Translations under genes and position numbers: made by a program
Shown: positions 13,001 through 22,000 of the stretch, in pieces
How the letters are laid out: every line of letters begins with the position of its first letter
Position numbering within the stretch: the stretch's first letter is position 1
Notes under the pieces: generated by a model
Database searches by the model: none
Seen by the model: the letters and a program-made list of their open reading frames with translations, nothing else
What the model was told of the DNA's origin: nothing
NCBI RefSeq assembly: GCF_905220415.1
Contig: NC_059554.1
Span: 8,891,001-8,955,000, forward strand
Source: Colias croceus
Taxonomy: Eukaryota; Arthropoda; Insecta; Lepidoptera; Pieridae
DNA length: 64,000 nt
Reading direction: 5' to 3'

Positions 13001-16000
13001 TTAATGGCTGTTTTCAAAGCTAGCTGATATGTTCTGAACATGGAAGCTTGTCAGTCAAAACTCAAAAGGACAAAAAATTTATGTCAAAAAGTGTTATCAT
13101 TGTATGTGTAAGTGCTATCATTGCAGCTTATGTGAAACTGGCCATAAGTTACTAAATATGTTGAGAATATTACAGGGTAAAAAAAATAATTGTACCAAAT
13201 AAATATTTTTCCGTAATAACTCAACCCCCGGAATCACAGACACAATAGAAAATCTATTGTGTCGTGGTCAGATCGGGCCGCTTGGGGCTCAATGGGTTAA
13301 ATCTATTATAAAACAAACCTTCCATTCTCAGGTGCGTTCAAACAAGGTTCGCTACGTATAATCCGCAACGGCATCGGCATACAGGAGCAGGCCTCCATCG
13401 ATTTACCGGGCATCAAAGGCATGTGGGCTCTAACATTGGCACATAATTCGCCGTACCATGATACACTTGTGTTGGCGTTTGTTGGACAGACTAGGTGAGG
13501 TTTTTGGTTAATTTGGTGTTTTATGGTTATTTATATTTATAAAAATGATCGCTTTTTGAGTTGATTTGTACAGACATTTGTAATTTTCTTCTTTTAAAAA
13601 AACGAGCTGAATAATTTTTAAGCTATTGCATAGCTTCTATCGCGGGCCTTGAGTGCGGGGACTGAATCGAGAAATTCCGTAACGAAAAAACCTCACGCTC
13701 CCCACTCTGACGGGCTCAGAGGTGTCGCTTGAAGGCATGCTATGCAATAGCTTTACCGCGGCAGTTCCCGAGTGCAACACTTCTTTTTTTATGTTTTACG
13801 AAATGCGCAAATTTTCTAACTCAAAGGACCAATTTGTTCCTTACAGGTGGTCAGAAATCTAACATAAACGTAAACATGTAATTCGTAAGAAATATAGAAT
13901 CTGATACTATTTTTATTTTACAGAGTATTAACGTTGAACGGCGAAGAAGTAGAAGAGACTGAAATCAAAGGATTTGTGTCGGACAGACAAACATTCTTCA
14001 CGGGAAATGTCTGCCATAATCAACTTATACAGGTATGTCATTTAATTGTTTTATAGCATTTGATTTTTAGTTTAATAGCATTCAAATCCATACTAATATC
14101 ATAAATGCGAAAGTAACTCTGTCTGTCTGCCTGTTACTCAATCACGCCTAAACTACTGAACCAATTTGCATGAAATTTGGTATGGAGATATTTTGATACC
14201 CTAGAAAGGACATAGGCTACCTTTTATTGCGAAATATGTACCACGGGCGAAGCCGGGGCGGACCACTAGTGGTTTATAAATGATAAATTTGTATAGAATA
14301 GAAACAATATGATTACGAGGCGGACTTCGATTTTTGCCAAAAAGACGGGGGTTCGGCTATAACAATTTCTTAGTATAAAGCTTTTATAAGCGTCGCCATA
14401 AAATTTGAAATATTGTGATTAACAAAATGTGTGAGAATGTTGGCTGTTAATCTTCCAATTAACATATTATTTTTAACTAAGTGTATGTGTGTGATATCTA
14501 TATTCAGTACACAATGCCTACAGACGATTTTGTTTTTTTTTTTATAAATAATTATATTGGTACTTAATTTTTAAATTCGTCGGGAAGTTGGTAAAATTAT
14601 TTATTCCTTTTTCTATACACTTTTCTTGGTTGTGTTTGAGGGTTTTTGTTTTAATTTTTATTTTTATGTGCCCTGTAATAAATATAATATTATATCATAT
14701 AACTGCGTTAAAAAAAACCGTCTTCAAACTTGCACTTCTACATTTACAAATACAGACAAAAATGCTCATAAAATAAAAACTACTGGGCCTATCCGAATAA
14801 AATTTTTATGGGACCAATTCGACACCATCCCGCATCGAACAAAAAAAGAATCACGTAAACCGGTTCAGAAACCTCGGAGTAATCGGTGTACGTATACATA
14901 AAAAAAAAAAAAACACACCGGCCGAATTGATAACCTCCTCCTTTTTTAAAGTGAAACTTTTATTACATCGTCTCAAACTTTTTGGTCTGTGTAGCGCATG
15001 TCGCGCGACTTACCATAATTATCGTACAAATACGATAATTATCGTAAGTTTCACTTTTACCGTGGTTTCATAAAACCACACAACATTTTTTTGAAGTCGG
15101 TTAAAAATATTTCATTTTCTATGTTCACAGGTGACGGATGAAGACGTGCGTCTCGTAGCGCGTGACGAGGCGGGCGCGGAGGGCGCGGGCGCGTGGCAGC
15201 TGGCGGGCAGCTGGCGCGTGGGCGGCGCGCGGGCCATCTCCGTGGTGGCCAGCTCGCACACGCGCGTCGTGGTCGCCGCCGGCAACCGCCTGCTGCTGCT
15301 GGCCATCCGCCGCCAAGAGCTGGCCGTCATCGCGTGAGTGTGCACAGGGCTTTGTGTTCGTGTTGTGTGTGGTGAAACCAAGAAGCTTATATCTAATACA
15401 CTGGAGATTTCAGTATGAATATTAACTTGAAACAAGAAAATATGACCTTGAATGACGCCTGTATGTTTTTTATCCCTTTCACACCTAACTTGGCAAGTGG
15501 GTGTGAAAGGGATAAAAAAACATACAGGCGTCATTCAAGGTCATATTTTCTTGTTTCAAGTTAATATTCATACTGAAATCTCCAGTGTATTAGATATAAG
15601 CTTCTTGGGTGAAACGAGTTGGTGATCGCTAGAATGTAGAGCTTTATTTGCAAGAAAAAACTGGTTGTCGTGCGAGTGTGGATGTACTTTCATGTTTGAA
15701 TTAAAGTGATAGGATCACCTGATCGCGTGAATGTGATTACAAAAAAATTGGTGTGTGCATGGCAATGTAACAAAAATTTGAATGTTTTGCAATATAGAGA
15801 TATGTATGGCGAATAACAACAAACAGTGAACAAAAATAACTATAAAATCAACATTAGTGTACTCGGATTAAAATTTAAAATATACATTACTAGTGGTCCG
15901 CCCCGGCTTCGCCCGTGGTATCTACATATTTCGCAATAAAAGGTAGCCGTTCCCGTGGGATTTCCGGGATAAAACCTATCCTATGTCCTTTCTCGGGTAT

Positions 16001-19000
16001 CAAAATATCTCCATACCAAATTTCATGAAAATTGGTTCAGTAGTTTAGGCATGATTGAGTAACAGACAGACAGACAGAGTTACTTTCGCATTTATAATAT
16101 TAGTATGGATTACTGATACAACCATGTGAGAATAAAAAGCAACATGTAATAAAAATTTTATTTCCTCAGAGAGGTGTGCATGGAAGAAGAAGTGGCGTGT
16201 CTAGATCTCGGTCCCGGTGACGAAGAAGCTTTATTGGGCGTGGGTCTGTGGACCGATATCTCTGTAAGAGTATTGAAACTGCCAGATCTTAAGCCGTTAC
16301 ACACTGAGAAGTTATCTGGAGGTATGTATTGTTTATTTTTATGGGACAGTATGGTGTAGTTATACACGTATGTGGTAGTCTTGCAACATCAGCAAATCAG
16401 ATAACATTTAATATTTCTGTTTGACATTATTTACAAAACAAATTGTGATTATAAAAAAAAATATGTGCGTGTACTAGTGTACACACGTAAGAAGTGAAAC
16501 TTCTTTTTAAAAAATAATTTACTATATGCAACTTACTGAAATACGTCGAACCACGCGTGGTAGGGATAAGAAAAAGATGGCGCGTAACGGGAAAATATTA
16601 CACTAATTTTTTTTCCAACCCCAATAAAGAAGTTGCACTTCAAAAAAATAATATTTTCTTTTGCATGTTATAAAATTCAAAGACGAGACTCTGTCTCAAC
16701 CTATCTATAAAAAAATTATTTTCAAAATAACCCATTACTTTTTTTTATTTGAAAATTTTTTTGTCTATTTCCAGAGATAATCCCAAGATCGTTGCTCATA
16801 TGCGTACTAGAAGGAGTATGCTATCTACTTTGCGCTCTTGGCGATGGGTCAATGTTCTACTTCACGGTGGACCAGGAGTCTGGAGCTCTGTCCAATAAGA
16901 AAAGGGTCACTTTGGGCACGCAGCCCACGGTTTTGAGGAGTTTTAGGTGGGTCTAGTTTAGATATAATCTTAATATATTATATAAATCTCGTGTCACAAT
17001 GTTTGTCCTCAATGGACTCCTAAACCACTTAACCGATTATTATAAAATTTTCGCACCATGTGCAGTTCGATCCAACTTGAGAGATAGGATAGTTTAAATC
17101 TCAAATCGTTTTAGAGAAAGCGGGCGAAGCCAGTACATCAGCCAGTAAAAAATAAATGTCATATATTTTTATTTATTTAATTCCGCAGGTCGCTATCAAC
17201 AACAAACATATTTGCATGCTCTGATCGACCAACCGTGATCTTCTCGTCGAACCACAAGCTAGTATTTTCTAACGTGAACCTGAAGGAAGTGACGCACATG
17301 TGCTCGTTGAACGCGCAAGCGTATCCGGATAGGTGAGTGAATTACTACTTATAGTTTGTTAGATCACTTCTTGAGTTAGTACAATAATGTGTATGTATAA
17401 TATGTATAATAATTTTTAAAATATTCTAAACTTAACTTAAAACAGGGATTTAGCATGCGAGCTAGTTGTTGCATTAATTTTATTACAAATTTGTGGTAAT
17501 GCTAGTGCTTGCGCAAGTGCTGAGTCATTATGGTTGTGCTTGCGCAAGCGCAAGTGCTAGTGTTTGCGCAAATGATAGTGGTCACGCAAGTGCCATGCTT
17601 TTGTTAGATTTAATGCAAGTGCTTATGTAAATGAACTTGCTCCTAGGAGCAACCTTGCAAGCAAATTTGCTCCTAGAGCACTTAACACTAGTGTGTGTTT
17701 AAGTGCAAGAAACGCAAGTGTTATGTGTGCAGTCTCGCGCTGGCGACGGACAGCACGGTGACGATCGGCACCATCGACGAGATACAGAAGCTGCACATCC
17801 GCACCGTGCCGCTGCACGAGACGCCGCGCCGCATCGCCTACCAGGAGGCGTCGCAGGTCATTACTTCACTTTCAGTTTTCTCAACAGTTTGGGTTTCAAA
17901 CAGGGTTGTCTATTTTTTTTGTGCAATTTTTATTGACATGGCTATTGATAATGAATAACTAAACAGATTCTGGTATCTTATTTTTTTTAATGGAAGAGTT
18001 TGTTACATTGACGTAATTTTTAAAGAGCAACTAGTTTTTCGCTGGAACAACATAATGAAAATTCACACATGATATTAAAATATTGTTAGACGTAACTTTT
18101 GATTTAATATTGGATGAATAGTGGTCACATTTCCTGTCAAAACATGTTTAGCTGTCGAAAACTATAAATTGCCGCTTTCGTTTGAATCGTGGCGCATTCG
18201 TACGAACCGTGCCTAGGGGCTCGGACGTTGAATTAGGTAGCTGTGTAGAATCCTAGAATATTTAACACGGCCTCGCGTGTAATTTCTCATAATATATTTT
18301 CTTTAGACGTTCGGCGTGATCACGATGCGCGTGGACAAGCTGGAGTACACGGGCGGCGCGGCGGGCGCGGCGGTGTGCACGCGCGGCTCCGCCTCCACCG
18401 CCGCCGCCGCCACCAGCGGCGCGCCGCCCGCGCAGCCGCGCCACGCGCCCCCCGCGCTCGACCTCGAGATACACAACCTGCTGCTCGTGGACCACCACAC
18501 GTTCGAGGGTGAGTGGGCTGCTGCGGTGTGCGGCCCCCCTGCATGCGGCGTGCTGCAGTTCATAGCCGGGCTGCATGCGGCGTGCTGCAGTTCATGGCCA
18601 AGCAGCATGCGTCGTGCTGCAGTTCATAGCCGGGCTGCATGCGGCGTGCTGCAGTTCATGGCCAAGCAGCATGCGTCGTGCTGCAGTTCATAGCCGGGCT
18701 GCATGCGGCGTGCTGCAGTTCATGGCCAAGCAGCATGCGTCGTGCTGCAGTTCATAGCCGGGCTGCATGCGGCGTGCTGCAGTTCATGGCCAAGCAGCAT
18801 GCGTCGTGCTGCAGTTCATAGCCGGGCTGCATGCGGCGTGCTGCAGTTCATGGCCAAGCAGCATGCGTCGTGCTGCAGTTCATAGCCGGGCTGCATGCGG
18901 CGTGCTGCAGTTCATGGCCAAGCAGCATGCGTCGTGCTGCAGTTCATAGCCGGGCTGCATGCGGCGTGCTGCAGTTCATGGCCAAGCAGCATGCGTCGTG

Positions 19001-22000
19001 CTGCAGTTCATAGCCGGGCTGCATGCGGCGTGCTGCAGTTCATGGCCAAGCAGCATGCGTCGTGCTGCAGTTCATAGCCGGGCTGCATGCGGCGTACTGC
19101 CGGGCGTGGCAAAGCTACATACGGCGGCGCATCCACACGAGCTAAACGCTCAAGCGGCGTTTGCATGAGACACTGCGGAATGCGCGTGCGACGAAGTAAT
19201 GTAACTGGACTAGCGTACATACAAAAGTAACGCAAAGGAAGTAACTTGACCATGAAATAACTGATGCAATTCATAAAATAAAATTTTCCTATTTCCCCCA
19301 TAGTGTTACACGCGCATCAGCTACCATCGAGCGAGTTCGCAATGTCACTAGTCTCTTGCAAGCTCGGCGACGACCCTGCGCACTACTACGCGCTCGGCAC
19401 AGCTATACTCAACCCGGAGGAGTCTGAGCCAAAACAGGTGAGCTCGATGCAGTTCTACAATTACAACTCATCACAGTTCTACAATTACCCATTTATGCAA
19501 TTACAACTCGACACAGTTCTACAATTACTCATTTATGCAATTACAACTCGACGCAGTTCTACAATTACCCATTTTTGCAATTACAACTCGACACAGTTCT
19601 ACAATTACCCATTTTTGCAATTACAACTCGACACAGTTCTACAATTACCCATTTTTGCAATTACAACTTGACACAGTTCTACAATTACCCATATTTGCAA
19701 TTACAACTCGACACAGTACTACAATTACATATTTTAGCAATTACAACTCGACACAGTACTACAATTACCTATTTTTGCAATTACAACTCGACAAAGTTCT
19801 ACAATTACACGTGTTCGCAATTACAATTCGACACAGTTCCACAATTACACATTTTAGCAATTTCAACTCGACACAGTTCTACTGTTATTATTAGACATTT
19901 AAACATTTACATAGTCACAAAATTACACAGTTACATTGTCTTTTTAAAAATCTTTCACAAGCTTTTACATACATGATAACATGATCCACATAATATTATT
20001 ATTATTTTTCATATAACTTTTTACCACTTTCAGGGTAGGATAATATTATTCCACTGGTCAGAAGGCAAGCTGACACAGGTAGCAGAGAAAGAAATCAAAG
20101 GCGGCTGTTACACACTTGTAGAATTTAATGGAAAACTACTCGCCTCAATAAATAGTACAGTGAGTGTTGGCTTTATTGTTTAACGATTTAGCAAGGTTTT
20201 AACTTTGTTGTGAAAACATTAAAAAAGTGCTGAAAATTGTTCAATAATTTTTAATAATTCACTTAATAATGCTGTTTAAATCCATACTAATATTATAAAT
20301 GCGAAAGTAACTCTGTCTGTCTGTCTGTTACTCAATCACGCCTAAACTACTGAACCAATTTGCATGAAATTTGGTATGGATATATTTTGATACCCGAGAA
20401 AGGACATAGGCTACCTTTTATTGCGAAATATGTACCACGGGCGAAGCCGGGGCGGACCGCTAGTTTAATATAATTTCCAGGTATTTAAAATGTTTTGCAA
20501 ATCTGATATTGGCTGAAAATATCAGATTTTCAAAACATTTTAAATTTTTGTCCATCCAACTATTTTATGTATCTTCCAAGTTCCTATAACTGATAAATAA
20601 GAAGATAGAAAGTAATCCGAAATATATATACATATTTCGTCATATTATTTTTTATAAAAAGTGAAGAAATTCGTTAATTTATATGTAAAGAGATCTAAAA
20701 TATATTTTGAAGGAAATAGCTGTATTTAATTATATTTAATATTTAAAACTATTATTTCGTATAAGAAATAATAATAACATGTTACAATTTGCCAGGTACG
20801 ATTATTCGAATGGACGTCAGAGAAAGAGTTACGTCTAGAGTGCAGTCATTTCAACAACATAGTGGCGCTTTACCTTAAAGTTAAAGGTGATTTCATACTG
20901 GTCGGAGATCTCATGCGGTCCATGTCACTGTTGCAGTATAAACAGGTAAGGAGAAATGAAAAGTTTTTTTTTTTGGTGTGGGTAGAATTAATTCATGCTG
21001 ATAATGATTCTTTAAGATACTACTTCAGAAGGATTTTTAAAGAAAGAAATTATCTTTTTTGAGACAATGAAGAATACCACATATTTTTTTAATCTATGTA
21101 AACGGTACAGTAATACGTTAAAAATGTGCAATTTATTAGTAGATACGATTTTTTTATCAGCCTAGATTTTTGTATAAAACAAAACTGACATTTCTAGATC
21201 GGTTTATAGTTAAATATATATTTTTTCAACAATTGATACAAAAAAAATATTTTAATTTCAGATGGAGGGTAGTTTCGAAGAAATAGCGCGCGACTACAGT
21301 CCGAACTGGATGACGGCTGTGGAAATACTGGACGACGACACCTTCCTCGGCGCTGAGAATAGCTTCAATTTGTTTGTCTGTCAGAAGGATAGGTGAGAAA
21401 CATATTTTTTTTTAATAATGCCCCGGGAATGGTCATTTTAAGGTTACATTATCGTACTCAATATGTGTTTAAAATAATTGTTTGTGTTCAGGTTTTCGAC
21501 TTTTGTCTGTATTTTCAAAGATGTTTATTTTGTCGCTATAAAATTAAATAATAGAAAAACCGAGGTTAAACAACGGTTGGGATGGTCATGAATCGGATGG
21601 GTGACCTTTTTTTAGCAATTGCTGTTCATCTTATTTGTTCGGCACCGTTAGTTTCATTAAAACTGACACTTGACCGGTTTTTATGATTGTTTTTTTGTTT
21701 GTGTAGCGCGGCGACGACGGACGAGGAGCGGCAGCAGATGGGCTACATGGGGCAGTTCCACATCGGCGACATGGTGAACGTGATGCGGCTGGGCTCGCTG
21801 GTGGGGCAGAGCGCCGACACCGCAGCACCCGTCACCAACCCCGCGCTGCTCGCCACCGTCACGGGCGCTATATGTGAGTGCCCCGTGCCCCACCGCCCCA
21901 CCTGCCCCGATAACAGAAACTGCCCCATCTGCCTCGACAACATTAGCTGCCCCATCTGCCTCGACAACATTAGCTGCCCCATCTGCCTCGACAACATTAG

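Noticed and set aside
15112..15534. Minus-strand ORF of 140 codons
   Set aside because: Antisense of GC-rich DDB1 exon 11 joined to the hairpin MITE; no protein features.
18575..19168. Series of 60-codon ORFs (MRRAAVHG...)
   Set aside because: Products of a 64-bp minisatellite read in successive frames inside DDB1 intron 16.
19303..19976. 120-130 codon ORFs rich in Gln, Leu and Thr
   Set aside because: They read DDB1 exon 17 into the 40-bp minisatellite or lie wholly within it.
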